A DNA stretch of 64,000 bases from Pontibacter oryzae. Lineage in GTDB: Bacteria; Bacteroidota; Bacteroidia; Cytophagales; Hymenobacteraceae. Of the stretch, positions 33,504-43,197 are shown piece after piece. The translations under genes were made by a program, and so were the position numbers. The stretch covers positions 1 to 64,000 of the forward strand of contig NZ_QWGE01000006.1 in the NCBI RefSeq assembly GCF_003576375.1, in the 5' to 3' direction. Within the stretch, counting starts at the first letter, position 1. Each line of letters starts with the position of its first letter. The notes beneath the pieces were generated by a model. It worked only from the letters and a program-made list of their open reading frames with translations, made no database searches and was not told the DNA's origin.

Positions 33504-34827
33504 GGCCGGGCCGTGTGCGTACCCTGATTGTACCACCATGCTGCCTTATGATTTGCTTAGACAAGCTCAGCCCAATGCCAGAGCCCTGTTTTTTAGTAGT
33601 GTAAAACGGGATAAAAATTTTTTCAAGCACTTCGTCCGGTATACCCGGGCCGTTATCGGTAATGCTGATCTCGAGCTTTTCAGGATCACCTTCCGGTACA
33701 TAGGCTACAACTTCTACTTGCGGGTTATCCTGCCTTGCACATGCTTCCGTGGCGTTCTTGATAAGGTTAATAAGCACCTGCTCCAGTTGCTCGGCATCCG
33801 CCAGAATAGTAACATCACTTTCCGGCAAGTATACTTTAAGTGAAGCCTGCTGCCCATGCAACAACCTATGAACACTCTCTAGCAGCGCGCGCAAGCTTAC
33901 CGGTTGCAACTCAGAGGCAGGCAGGCGCATGAGGCGGCGGTAGTTCTTAACGAAGTGCAGCATGCCGGATGCACGTCTTTCTATCGTTCTTAAACCTGCC
34001 TGAATGTCTTCCAACGCTTCCTCATCAACGGCCCGCCCATTTGCCTGTTTTTTGGCCACCTCCTGCTCCACAAGGTCAGCCACTGTTGAGGTGAGCGAGA
34101 TAACCGGCGTAATGGAGTTCATGATTTCGTGCGTGAGTACGCGTATTACTTTTTGCCAGGTTTGCAGTTCCTGCTCCTCCATCTCCGGGCCTATGTTCTG
34201 CAGCGTGACTATTTTCACCTGTTTGCCCTGCGAGAGCAACTCAGTGGAGCTAAGGTTCAGAATTACCTGGTCGTTATTAACCTGTAACGTAACCAGCTGC
34301 TTTTGCTGGTGGCCCAACGTATAAAGTACGTGCACCAGTTCGGGGCTGAGCCGCTCTAGGGCACTAACGTTACGCAAATGTGGCACATGCAGCAGCTCTT
34401 TTGTTACATGGTTAACCAACTGCACTTCTCCTTGCTCATCAAACGTAAGTATACCAATGCCCACTTGCTCTATAATTGCCTGCAGGTAATGGTAGTGCGC
34501 TTGCTGGGTTGTTTTAACCTCCTGAAAAGCCTCTGATATTTCGTTGAAGCTCTGGTAAAGCTGGCGATACGATGGGTTAACGCCTGTAGTGGCAAAGCGC
34601 TGGGTGAAGTCTGAGTGGCGCATGGCCTGCAAAAAGCTGCTGAGGTCCCTGTTGGTGCGCTCCACAAAATGGATCAGGTCGTAGATCTGGAACAGCATCA
34701 GCAGGAAAAGGAACAAGGCCGTCATGTACCAGTCGGTGCGGTACAGGACCAGCAAAAGCAGTAGCACCATTCCTACCAGCAGCAGCAACCGGAAGAGTAG
34801 CCTAAGCCTGAAACCTCTATAAACCAT
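33466..34827 (-). CDS. NtrB-like sensor histidine kinase
   Basis: A 453-residue kinase with two adjacent N-terminal membrane helices (about 7-45), a helical linker, a PAS-like domain (about 110-200, ILTFDEQGEVQLVN) and the kinase core. Its H-box is RVLTHEIMNSITPV with His near 240. The ATPase has NLIKNATEAC, ITDNGPGIP, and QGSGIGLSLSKQIIRQHGG. The sensor segment has almost no periplasmic part, so the input is probably membrane-state or cytosolic. It overlaps the upstream sigma54-type regulator gene by 11 bases and surely forms its partner. This kinase family in Bacteroidota typically accompanies MacB-like exporters, as here. Confidence 0.92.
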   Translation of the reverse strand: MVYRGFRLRLLFRLLLLVGMVLLLLLVLYRTDWYMTALFLFLLMLFQIYDLIHFVERTNRDLSSFLQAMRHSDFTQRFATTGVNPSYRQLYQSFNEISEAFQEVKTTQQAHYHYLQAIIEQVGIGILTFDEQGEVQLVNHVTKELLHVPHLRNVSALERLSPELVHVLYTLGHQQKQLVTLQVNNDQVILNLSSTELLSQGKQVKIVTLQNIGPEMEEQELQTWQKVIRVLTHEIMNSITPVISLTSTVADLVEQEVAKKQANGRAVDEEALEDIQAGLRTIERRASGMLHFVKNYRRLMRLPASELQPVSLRALLESVHRLLHGQQASLKVYLPESDVTILADAEQLEQVLINLIKNATEACARQDNPQVEVVAYVPEGDPEKLEISITDNGPGIPDEVLEKIFIPFYTTKKQGSGIGLSLSKQIIRQHGGTIRVRTRPGQTEFILKLKQIP

Positions 34828-36199
34828 GTTTCTCTATCCTGCGGTAAAGAGCCGTGCGGGTAATGCCCAGTTCTTTGGCGGCGTGCGTAATATTACCCGA
34901 GTGCTTCACAAGCGCTTTTTGCACCATCATTTTCTCCAAGGCTTCCAGCGTATAGTCCTCTCCGGCCAGGGCATCCGGTAATGCCGCGGAAGTATGGCCC
35001 AGGTGTTTGGGAGCCAGGTAAAAGTCGTCGGGTTGCAGCTCGTTGCCATCACAGAGTATAACGGCTCGTTCCAGGGCATGGTCCAGTTCGCGGATGTTGC
35101 CGGGCCAGTGGTAAGCCGTGAGGCGCTGCAAGGTGCTGGTGCCCAGGTGCACATCTGGCCTGTCATACTTCTTGCGGTATAGTTTCAGGAAGTGGTCGGC
35201 CAGCAGCTTAATATCCTCGCGGCGCTCGCGCAGTGGCGGAAGGTTTATCTCTACTGTGTTAATGCGATAGAGTAAATCCTGACGGAAGGTGCCTTCGCGC
35301 ACCATATCGTACAGCGGCATGTTAGTGGCGCAGATTAGGCGTATGTCTATAGGCCGCGGTTTATTGGTACCCAGCCGGATTACCTGCCTGCTTTGCAGCA
35401 CCGTCAGCAGTTTTGCCTGCAGTGCCAACGAGAGGTTGCCGATCTCATCCAGGAAAAGCGTGCCGCCGCTGGCTGCCTCCAACCTGCCGGCCCGGTCTTC
35501 TTTGGCATCGGTAAAGGCTCCTTTGGCATGCCCGAAGAGCTCGCTCTCAAAAAGAGTTTCGCTCACAGCGCCCAAATCCACTTTCTCAAACACGCTGCCT
35601 GCACGTCTGGATTTGCTATGCAGCGCCCTCGCCGCCACCTCTTTGCCTGTGCCGTTTTCTCCAAGTATAAGCACGTTGGCATCGGTGCCGGCCACTTTAT
35701 CTATTGTTTGGTATACGCGTTGCATGGCCGCCGATACGCCAATAAAACCATCATAATGAAAGGCAGTTTTATCCTGCTCGGCTTTGGCTGCGCTGCGGTA
35801 AGTGCCGCTGCTGCGGTTTTGGCAGGCGCTTTTAAGTATGGTTACCAGTTTCTCGTTCTGCCACGGTTTCAGTACAAAATCGGTTGCGCCTTCCTTCAGG
35901 GCGCGCACGGCCAGCTCAATATCGCCGTAGGCTGTCATGAGTATAACTGTGGTGGCAGGGGCTAGCTGCAGGATTTGCTTTAGCCAATGGAAACCTTCTT
36001 TGCTGGAGGTAGCGCCAGCACTGTAGTTCATATCCAGCAGCACCACATCAAAACCGTACTCCTGAAGCAGAGCAGGTATTTTATTAGGGTCAGAGGTTGT
36101 TTTTACCGTTTCGACATGTTGTTTCAGCAGGAGCCTACCAGCCAGAAGGATGTCTTCCTCATCATCTACTACCAGAACCTTGCATGGGAGTTTACTCAT
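34817..36199 (-). CDS. NtrC-like sigma54-dependent response regulator
   Basis: A 460-residue regulator. It has an N-terminal receiver with Asp12/13 and phospho-acceptor Asp56 in VVLLDMNY. The central AAA+ domain carries the Walker A motif GENGTGKE, GAFTDAKED (the sigma54-contacting loop, intact) and Walker B GTLFLDEIG. A C-terminal Fis-type helix-turn-helix (NITHAAKELGITRTALYRRI) completes it. It activates RNA polymerase with sigma54 from distant enhancer sites. Two inverted repeats in the gap between it and the HlyD gene (36311-36348) are candidate targets. It is divergent from the exporter genes, which are the probable regulon, and it may autoregulate. Confidence 0.94.
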   Translation of the reverse strand: MSKLPCKVLVVDDEEDILLAGRLLLKQHVETVKTTSDPNKIPALLQEYGFDVVLLDMNYSAGATSSKEGFHWLKQILQLAPATTVILMTAYGDIELAVRALKEGATDFVLKPWQNEKLVTILKSACQNRSSGTYRSAAKAEQDKTAFHYDGFIGVSAAMQRVYQTIDKVAGTDANVLILGENGTGKEVAARALHSKSRRAGSVFEKVDLGAVSETLFESELFGHAKGAFTDAKEDRAGRLEAASGGTLFLDEIGNLSLALQAKLLTVLQSRQVIRLGTNKPRPIDIRLICATNMPLYDMVREGTFRQDLLYRINTVEINLPPLRERREDIKLLADHFLKLYRKKYDRPDVHLGTSTLQRLTAYHWPGNIRELDHALERAVILCDGNELQPDDFYLAPKHLGHTSAALPDALAGEDYTLEALEKMMVQKALVKHSGNITHAAKELGITRTALYRRIEKHGL

Positions 36200-36271
36200 A
36201 GTTTATGGATTGCGTTGGAAAGAGGGCACGTGTAAAACTACAGTTTTTCCGGATATTTAGCCACCCTGCCC

Positions 36272-36292
36272 CCAGGCCGTTTCAGGGCCTGG
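36272..36292. repeat. GC-rich palindrome in the divergent gap
   Basis: CCAGGCC (36272-36278) pairs with GGCCTGG (36286-36292) around GTTTCAG. No T run follows on either side, so a terminator is unlikely; it may be an operator. Confidence 0.35.
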
Positions 36293-36310
36293 CGTACGAA
36301 GCTGCTCCAT

Positions 36311-36348
36311 TGTTCGCAACAGGACACTAAAGTGTACGGAAGTGGACA
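36311..36348. promoter_or_regulatory. Tandem candidate enhancer sites for the NtrC-like regulator
   Basis: Two sites share the form TGTnC-N6-GGACA: TGTTC-GCAACA-GGACA (36311-36326) and TGTAC-GGAAGT-GGACA (36333-36348). Each is an imperfect dyad, and their start-to-start distance is 22 bases, two helical turns. They lie in the gap between the regulator and exporter operons, about 140-175 bases before the HlyD start. This arrangement is typical of activator dimers bound on one DNA face. Confidence 0.6.
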
Positions 36349-36413
36349 CATAAAACATCTCCTTACCACCATTACTTATCACAACAAGCTAACAATCAAA
36401 TACTTACAAATAA

Positions 36414-36430
36414 TGGCATATTAATTGGCA
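36414..36430 (+). promoter_or_regulatory. Possible sigma54 -24/-12 promoter of the exporter operon
   Basis: TGGCATATTAATTGGCA resembles TGGCAC-N5-TTGCA, but the GG to GC spacing is 11 rather than 10, so one base too long. It is 66-103 bases from the enhancer-like sites and 55 before the HlyD start. Position is good; the match is imperfect. Confidence 0.35.
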
Positions 36431-36484
36431 ATAGCGAAAGGGTATCAATACTAAAACCACACTATTCCCATACCTCTACAAACT

Positions 36485-37735
36485 ATGGATCGCGTTATTG
36501 AAAAAAAGAAAGCAACTCCTAAGAAAGTCATTCTGATAGCAGGCGGTGCGATGGCACTGGTATTTGTGGTATACACAATGCTGTTTGCCGAACATACTTC
36601 CAAGCTGAACGTGGATACCGAACGCATAACAATAGGCCAGGTTAGTGAAGGTCTGTTTCAGGAGTACATTGCGATTGATGGTTCCGTGGACCCGCTAAAG
36701 AGTTTCTTCTTGGATATTACGGAAGGTGGCCGTGTAGAGAAAATATACACCGACGACGGCCGCACCGTGCAGAAAGGTGATACGATCCTTAAGCTCTCAA
36801 ACACCACGCTTCAGATTGATTTCATGACCCGCGAAACGCAGCTTTACGACCTCATGAATGAGCGTCAGAACTCCGAGATAACCATGAAGCAGGACCTGAT
36901 ACGCAAGGAGAATGAGCTGGCTGAAATAGAGTATAACCTGGCGCTGGCCAAGCGCAAGTATGACCGAAACAAAATGCTGATCGCTGAAAAAGTGATCTCC
37001 AAGGAAGAGTATGAGGCCGCCAAGGACGAGTATGAGTACCTTAACAAGCGCAAGACCTTGGCAGAGCGCTCGGTAAAGCAGGATGCCAAGCTGATGGAAG
37101 AACGCCTGAAGCAACTCGATGAGTCGATCCGAAGGATGGAAGCTAACATTGGCATGGCCCGCAACACGCTCAACAACCTATATGTTACCGCCCCTTTCAC
37201 TGGTCAGCTATCTACACTGAAAGCAGAGGTAGGAGAATCTAAAGCGCCCGGAGAGAACATTGGCCAGATTGATGACCTGAACGGCTATAAAGTGAAAGCA
37301 AACATAGACGAGCATTACATCTCCAGAGTGTATCCCGGCCTGAGCGGCTCCTTCGAGTTTAACAACAAAACCCATAAATTGGCAGTAGCGAAGGTTTTTC
37401 CGGAAGTCCAGAATAACACCTTTCAGGTGGACCTGGAATTTTTGGATGGCGCCCCGGAAGGTATACGCAGAGGCCAAACGCTGCAAATAGAATTAACCTT
37501 GAACAGCGGCACCCAGGCTGTACTGCTCCCAAAAGGCGGCTTTTACCAAAATACCGGTGGCAACTGGGTTTTTGTAGTGCAGGATGGAGGGCAAGTTGCC
37601 CAGAAGCGCCAGATAAAGCTTGGCCGCCAAAACCCGAACTATTATGAGGTGCTGGAGGGCCTGCAACCCGGAGACAAAGTAGTGCTATCCAGCTACGACA
37701 GCTACGACGACATTGACCAGCTGGAGTTCAAATAA
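36485..37735 (+). CDS. HlyD/RND-type periplasmic adaptor of an ABC exporter
   Basis: A 416-residue membrane-fusion protein. A single N-terminal membrane anchor (residues 17-33) is followed by a lipoyl-like half-domain (EGGRVEKIYTDDGRTVQKGDTIL), a long alpha-helical hairpin (about 120-225, rich in Lys and Glu), the second lipoyl half (TAPFTGQLSTLKAEVGE) and a beta-barrel domain, ending GDKVVLSSYDSYDD. It links an inner-membrane ABC permease to an outer-membrane channel. The ATPase and permease genes follow, and a TolC-like gene closes the locus. Regulation by the divergent NtrC-like protein is likely. Confidence 0.92.
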   Translation: MDRVIEKKKATPKKVILIAGGAMALVFVVYTMLFAEHTSKLNVDTERITIGQVSEGLFQEYIAIDGSVDPLKSFFLDITEGGRVEKIYTDDGRTVQKGDTILKLSNTTLQIDFMTRETQLYDLMNERQNSEITMKQDLIRKENELAEIEYNLALAKRKYDRNKMLIAEKVISKEEYEAAKDEYEYLNKRKTLAERSVKQDAKLMEERLKQLDESIRRMEANIGMARNTLNNLYVTAPFTGQLSTLKAEVGESKAPGENIGQIDDLNGYKVKANIDEHYISRVYPGLSGSFEFNNKTHKLAVAKVFPEVQNNTFQVDLEFLDGAPEGIRRGQTLQIELTLNSGTQAVLLPKGGFYQNTGGNWVFVVQDGGQVAQKRQIKLGRQNPNYYEVLEGLQPGDKVVLSSYDSYDDIDQLEFK

Positions 37736-37869
37736 TAATTGTTGATTGCTGATTGCTTTTTCATTTTACCATAAAAATTGAGAAAGCAACATTCAGCAAC
37801 TAGTAACACAATACGCCAATAGTACAGAATAAAACTATCCATCTATCTAAAAAAGCAATAACTAGAACT

Positions 37870-38589
37870 ATGAGCAAGGAAGAACTGGTAATAGACACGC
37901 AAAATCTGCAGAAGAAGTATGTTACAGACACTGTGGAAACTACTGCCCTGGCCGGCGTTGACCTTAAAATTAAGCGCGGCGAGTTTGTGGCTATCATGGG
38001 GCCATCGGGCTGCGGCAAATCCACGCTGCTGAACATACTTGGCATGCTCGACAGTCCCTCTTCCGGAAGTTTCCTGTTTCTGGGCCAGGAGGTTGCCAGT
38101 ATGTCGGAGCGCCAGCGGGCTAAACTGCGGAAGCATAACCTGGGCTTCGTGTTCCAGAGCTTCAACCTGATTGACGAGCTGACTGTGGAGGAGAATATTG
38201 CCCTACCACTGGCTTACCTGGGCTTTTCCAAATCTGAAACTGAAAAACGCACCCTGCAGGCCATGGAGCGTATGGGCATTGCACACCGCCGCAACCACTT
38301 TCCGCAGCAGCTCTCGGGCGGGCAGCAGCAGCGTGCTGCTATTGCCCGGGCCGTGGTGGCCGAGCCAGCGCTTATACTTGCCGATGAGCCAACTGGTAAC
38401 CTGGACTCGGTGCATGGCCGCGAGGTAATGCAGCTGCTCTCTGAGCTGAATGAGGCGGGCACTACCGTGGTTATGGTAACGCACTCTCCTACCGATGCAG
38501 AATACGCGCACCGGGTAGTTAACCTCTTCGATGGCCAGATTGTAACCGAGAATCTCAACATCAAACGCCATGCTGCAGAGCTACTTTAA
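37870..38589 (+). CDS. ABC transporter ATPase, MacB/LolD type
   Basis: A 239-residue ATPase with Walker A GPSGCGKST, Q-loop FVFQSFNLI, signature LSGGQQQRAAIARA, Walker B LILADEPTGNLD and switch His in VTHSP. It powers mechanotransmission by FtsX-fold permeases rather than classical import. The C-terminus overlaps the permease start by 20 bases, fixing the partnership. The 130-base gap before it contains an AT-rich ATTGCTGATTGCT stretch also present near 52.2 kb. Confidence 0.95.
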   Translation: MSKEELVIDTQNLQKKYVTDTVETTALAGVDLKIKRGEFVAIMGPSGCGKSTLLNILGMLDSPSSGSFLFLGQEVASMSERQRAKLRKHNLGFVFQSFNLIDELTVEENIALPLAYLGFSKSETEKRTLQAMERMGIAHRRNHFPQQLSGGQQQRAAIARAVVAEPALILADEPTGNLDSVHGREVMQLLSELNEAGTTVVMVTHSPTDAEYAHRVVNLFDGQIVTENLNIKRHAAELL

Positions 38590-40975
38590 AATAGCCATCC
38601 GCAATCTGCTGCGCAACAAAGTGTACACGGCCATTAACATAACCGGGCTGGCCATTGGCGTAGCCGCCTGTATGCTGATTTTTCTTTATGTGAAGGATGA
38701 ACTAAGCTACGAAAGTAACTTCAGCAAAGCAGACAGGATTGTGCGGGTTGCCGGCAATATAGTTTTTGACGGACACAAAGATGCGTTTGCAGTTACTGCT
38801 CCTCCTATGTTATCGGCTGTCCGTGAGTTTGCCAACGTAGCCCATGCAACGCAACTGGCAAACACCGATAAGCAAACCATTTGGCACAAAGGCCAGGTAT
38901 TTACGGAGGAAAACCTGCTATTTGCTGATAGCGCCTTCTTCAGCGTGTTTGATTATGAGCTGCTTGCAGGACCCCCCGCCACTGCACTGGATGCACCCAG
39001 GAAAATAGTCTTAACCGAGAAGCTTGCCCAGAAGTATTTCGGTAGTGTGGAGGCAGCCATGGGCCAGACGTTAAAGCTCAGCCGTGATTCGTATGTGATT
39101 ACAGGTGTTTACCGCGATAAAGGCCACTCGCATATCGCTGCCAGTGGGCTTTTATCGTTAGCTACAATTGAACCCAACCTTCCTGAAGGAGCACAAGACC
39201 AATGGTTTAATTTAAACCGTTATACCTATGCCCTGCTTACCTCAAACAATCAGCTTGCTGCTTTCCAGGATCAACTAAATGTGCTCGCAGCTAATAAGGT
39301 GAACCCCTGGATAAAATCGAACAAGATTAATGCTGTTGCGAGCTTTATAGCGCAGCCTCTCAAAGACATCCATTTCGATACCCGTTTTGAGCACGACCTC
39401 ACGCCGCAGGGCAACATCTCTTACGTATATATTTTTGGTGCCGTAGCTGTTTTCCTGCTGCTGATTGCCAGTATAAACTACATGAACCTGGCAACTGCAC
39501 GGTCTGCCAAACGCGCCAAAGAAGTAGGTTTGCGTAAAGTGGTAGGGGCAGATCGCGGGCAAATCATCTGCCAGTTCTTAGGCGAGTCTGTGCTGCTTAC
39601 CTTTATTGCCATGATGCTGGCACTGGCGCTTGTCCAGATTTTCATACCCAGCTTTAACTTGCTTACAGATAAGCAGTTCAGCTCAGATTTTTTCCTAAAC
39701 CGGGAATTTATGGCGGCCTTGCTTGCCATCGTTTTGTTGATAGGCGTGGTGGCGGGTAGCTATCCGGCCTTTTTTCTTTCCAGCTTCAAACCTGCTGATG
39801 TACTAAAATCCGATAAGCAGCCTCGCAGCGGAAGCGCTACCATGCGCAAGGCGCTGGTTATACTTCAGTTCAGCATTTCACTGATCATGATCATCGGCAC
39901 AATCGTGGTCTTTACGCAGATGCGGTTTCTGAAAAATGCCGACCTTGGTTTTGCCAAGGAGCAGATCATGGTGGTTGACATACCTGTCGGAGACACCACG
40001 CTGATAAACCGCCTTTCCGTAATCAACCAAAAGCTGTTGCAGAACCCAAGCATTTCAAACGTTTCAAACTCCTATAGTATACCAGGCCAACCGCTTAGCC
40101 GCGCATTAATTTTAGCGGAGCAAAATGGCAAGATGGAAGAAAAAACCATTGATGTGATGTTTGTTGACTATGATTTTATACCTGTGATGGGTATTGAAAT
40201 GGCTGCCGGAAGAAATTATAACCGAAACATGCACACAGACCTGAACGGCGGCGTGATTATTAACGAGGCTGCGGCCCGCTGGCTAGGCTGGAAAGACCCC
40301 ATAGGAAAGAAGGTAGTGTTGAGCACCAGCGCACTTGGAGACTCACAGGCTAAAGTGCTTGGTGTGGTAAAGGACTTCAATGTATCGTCGTTGCATGCGG
40401 AGGTGCAGCCCGTGTTGTTGCAATTAACCCCACAATCGGCCGGGTACCTGCTGGCGCGCATCTCCCCGGAAAATCAGCCTGCCACCATACAATTCGTGGA
40501 GGAGCAGTGGAGCCAGTTCGACCCGAAGCACCCGATGGAGTACTTTTTCATGGACGAATTCTTTGACAGGCAGTACCGTGCTGAAGAAAAAATGCTGACC
40601 GTTTTCGGTTACTTCTCGGGCCTGACCATACTTATCGCCTGCCTTGGTTTGTTTGGCCTGGCGGCATTCACGGCAGAGCAGCGCACCAAGGAAATCGGTA
40701 TCCGGAAAGTGCTTGGCTCCTCTACTGGCAGTATCGTGTTGCTGCTATCCAAAGACTTTGCACTTCTGGTTTTGGTGGCAGTTGTGCTGGCCAGCCCCAT
40801 TGCCTGGTACGGCATGAGCCACTGGCTGCAGGATTATGCTTACCGCATCAACCTAAGCTGGTGGATCTTTGCCTTGGCTGCCCTTTTGGCACTGCTTATT
40901 GCCATGGCCACGGTAAGCTTCCAGGCGCTTAAAGCCGCCATGTTAGACCCTGTTAAGGCTATCCGCGCTCAGTAA
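38570..40975 (+). CDS. MacB-like FtsX-domain ABC permease (Bacteroidota type)
   Basis: An 801-residue permease. An N-terminal membrane helix (about 20-42) precedes a MacB-type periplasmic domain. Three membrane helices follow at about 283-305, 335-355 and 375-400 within the first FtsX unit, then a second helix-periplasmic domain-FtsX unit with membrane helices near 430-450, 685-705, 735-755 and 770-790. Repeated motifs RAKEVGLRKVVGA and RTKEIGIRKVLGS mark both FtsX coupling helices, so the protein is an internal duplication acting as a pseudo-dimer. It probably exports peptides, lipoproteins or toxic compounds with the adaptor upstream. Substrate is unknown. Confidence 0.92.
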   Translation: MLQSYFKIAIRNLLRNKVYTAINITGLAIGVAACMLIFLYVKDELSYESNFSKADRIVRVAGNIVFDGHKDAFAVTAPPMLSAVREFANVAHATQLANTDKQTIWHKGQVFTEENLLFADSAFFSVFDYELLAGPPATALDAPRKIVLTEKLAQKYFGSVEAAMGQTLKLSRDSYVITGVYRDKGHSHIAASGLLSLATIEPNLPEGAQDQWFNLNRYTYALLTSNNQLAAFQDQLNVLAANKVNPWIKSNKINAVASFIAQPLKDIHFDTRFEHDLTPQGNISYVYIFGAVAVFLLLIASINYMNLATARSAKRAKEVGLRKVVGADRGQIICQFLGESVLLTFIAMMLALALVQIFIPSFNLLTDKQFSSDFFLNREFMAALLAIVLLIGVVAGSYPAFFLSSFKPADVLKSDKQPRSGSATMRKALVILQFSISLIMIIGTIVVFTQMRFLKNADLGFAKEQIMVVDIPVGDTTLINRLSVINQKLLQNPSISNVSNSYSIPGQPLSRALILAEQNGKMEEKTIDVMFVDYDFIPVMGIEMAAGRNYNRNMHTDLNGGVIINEAAARWLGWKDPIGKKVVLSTSALGDSQAKVLGVVKDFNVSSLHAEVQPVLLQLTPQSAGYLLARISPENQPATIQFVEEQWSQFDPKHPMEYFFMDEFFDRQYRAEEKMLTVFGYFSGLTILIACLGLFGLAAFTAEQRTKEIGIRKVLGSSTGSIVLLLSKDFALLVLVAVVLASPIAWYGMSHWLQDYAYRINLSWWIFALAALLALLIAMATVSFQALKAAMLDPVKAIRAQ

Positions 40976-41216
40976 TTAAATCAGTATTAGCTTGTTTGTT
41001 GTTTGTTTAAGATGAGCCTCCGGTAGCTCTAAGTGGCTGCCGGGGCAACTCGTCCTCACTCATATGGCCAGGCAACCTTGTGCAAAAGAAACACATCTTG
41101 CAAACAGACAGCGCTAGAGGCAACTGCTACCTGGTCTACAAAAAACACTTGTTAGTCTAAAACAGCCATCCTTTATGCTTTAAAAGAGTAATATTGGTAA
41201 AAAGAGACACAACATT

Positions 41217-43097
41217 ATGCTAAAGAAAACCATCACCGCGCTAACTTTCTGCCTCAGCCTAAGCATGGCAAGCATGGCCGGTAATGAGCCGCAGACACGC
41301 GCAGCGCTAAAGTATAACTTCACGATAGACCTGACCAACGTGCAGAACGATAGAGTACAGGTTACGCTAAAAGCGCCGCTTATCGATAAAAGTGAGGTAG
41401 TCTACATTATGCCTAAGATCGTTCCGGGCACATACTCTGTTTCTGACTTCGGTAAGTTTATTTCTGCGTTTAAAGGTTACGCTAAAAACGGCGATACTCT
41501 GACAGTGGAAAAAATGGACGTGAACCGCTGGAAGATCCTGGATGCCACCCGCCTCGATAAGATAACGTACTGGGTCGATGACTCCTTTGACACCCCAAAG
41601 CGCGAAGACGTGCTTTTTGAGCCAGGCGGTACAAACATCGAGGAAGGTGAGAACTTCTTATTAAACACCTTCGGTTTTGTGGGCTACTTTGGCGGGATGA
41701 AACAGCTGCCTTACCAGCTAAACATAACCAAACCAAAAGGATTCTACGGCTCCACACCGCTCAAGGCCACCGCCACCACCGACTCACTGGATACCTACGA
41801 GCTCCCAAATTACGTTGACCTGGCCGATTCGCCGCTGATGTACAACCGCCCCGACACCACCGTTTTAAACCTGGGCGAAACAGAGGTGCTGGTATCTGTT
41901 TACTCGCCATCGGGCCGTGTTACCTCCCAGCCCATAGCAGCCAACGTGAAAAGTATACTTGAGGCGCAACGCAGCTATTTGGGCGGCACCTTGCCCGTGG
42001 ATAAGTATGCTTTCCTGATATACGTGCCGGAGCGCGTAGGCAAATCAGGTTCTTTCGGGGCCCTGGAGCACTCTTACTCATCGGTATATTTCCTGCCCGA
42101 AATGCCAGAGGCGCAGTTTAGCAGCACTGTGCGCGATGTGGCCGCCCATGAGTTCTTTCATATCGTAACGCCGCTTAACATTCATTCTGAGGAGATCGGG
42201 AACTTTGATTTTATCAATCCAAAAATGTCGAAGCACCTGTGGCTCTACGAAGGCGTTACAGAGTATTTCGCCTCGCATGTGCAGGCTTATGAGAGCCTTT
42301 ATGACACCGATACTTTCCTTGAGAAGCTACGCGAGTACATCCTTACCTCCAAAGCATACTATAACGACACTCTGCCCTTTACACAAATGAGCGCCGGCGT
42401 GCTGGATAAGTATGAGAAAGAGTATGGCAACGTGTACCAGAAAGGCGCCCTGATTGGTTTGGTTTTGGATGTTAAACTGCGCGAGCTAAGCCAGGGCAAG
42501 TATGGTTTGCGCAACCTCATGCTGGATCTTTCAAAAACTTACGGCAAGCAAAACGCCTTTAAAGACGAAGAGCTTTTTGATAAAATTGCGGAGCTGACTT
42601 ACCCAGAAATACGCGAGTTTTTCACGAAATATGTAGAGGGCTCGGAGCCGTTGCCGCTTGAGGAAACATTCCGAAAAGTAGGTGTGCTTTACGAGCCCGT
42701 GGCCACACGCGAGGTTGTTTCCTACGGAGGCTTTGCCCCGGGCTTTGATGAGGACACCGGAAAAATTAAAGTAGCTGATACCTCCGATATGGATTCCTTT
42801 GGCCGCAAGGTCGGCTTCCAGACCGGTGATTTGCTGCTACAGCTAAACGGCATAGAAATAACGCCACAGAATATCCGCGAGCTGCTCAGCGATACGCTGC
42901 AAAGTATGAAACCCGGCCAAAAAATCAGCTTTGTGGTGGGCCGCAAAAACGATGATGGCGAGATAAAGGAGAAAAAGCTGAAAGGAAAAGCCACTGTTAC
43001 CAGGCGCCAGCAGCAGCATGTGCTAAAGGTGAACCCTGCCGCCACGCAGGAGCAGCTGCAGCTTAGGGATGCATGGCTCGGTAAAACCCGGAGTTAA
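41217..43097 (+). CDS. M61-family aminopeptidase with PDZ domain
   Basis: A 626-residue secreted peptidase with signal peptide ending ASMAG. The M61 N-terminal beta domain is followed by the zinc site HEFFH (His311 to His315) with downstream third ligand Glu345 in WLYEGVTEYF. A PDZ domain lies near residues 515-590 (GRKVGFQTGDLLLQLNG). Relatives (glycyl aminopeptidases) trim peptides from the N-terminus in the periplasm. The gene sits between the ABC permease and the TolC-like gene on the same strand, which hints that the exporter handles peptides or that secreted products are processed. That link is inference. Confidence 0.92.
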   Translation: MLKKTITALTFCLSLSMASMAGNEPQTRAALKYNFTIDLTNVQNDRVQVTLKAPLIDKSEVVYIMPKIVPGTYSVSDFGKFISAFKGYAKNGDTLTVEKMDVNRWKILDATRLDKITYWVDDSFDTPKREDVLFEPGGTNIEEGENFLLNTFGFVGYFGGMKQLPYQLNITKPKGFYGSTPLKATATTDSLDTYELPNYVDLADSPLMYNRPDTTVLNLGETEVLVSVYSPSGRVTSQPIAANVKSILEAQRSYLGGTLPVDKYAFLIYVPERVGKSGSFGALEHSYSSVYFLPEMPEAQFSSTVRDVAAHEFFHIVTPLNIHSEEIGNFDFINPKMSKHLWLYEGVTEYFASHVQAYESLYDTDTFLEKLREYILTSKAYYNDTLPFTQMSAGVLDKYEKEYGNVYQKGALIGLVLDVKLRELSQGKYGLRNLMLDLSKTYGKQNAFKDEELFDKIAELTYPEIREFFTKYVEGSEPLPLEETFRKVGVLYEPVATREVVSYGGFAPGFDEDTGKIKVADTSDMDSFGRKVGFQTGDLLLQLNGIEITPQNIRELLSDTLQSMKPGQKISFVVGRKNDDGEIKEKKLKGKATVTRRQQQHVLKVNPAATQEQLQLRDAWLGKTRS

Positions 43098-43197
43098 TGG
43101 AATAAAACAAGCTGGTTACAGCAGGAAGCGCATGGCTCTTCGCCCACTTTGCAGGTAGTAACCAGCCACATAACTGCCACTAGTACAAAGTAACACT

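Noticed and set aside
36272..36292. GC-rich hairpin as a terminator
   Set aside because: It sits between divergent genes with no T run on either side.
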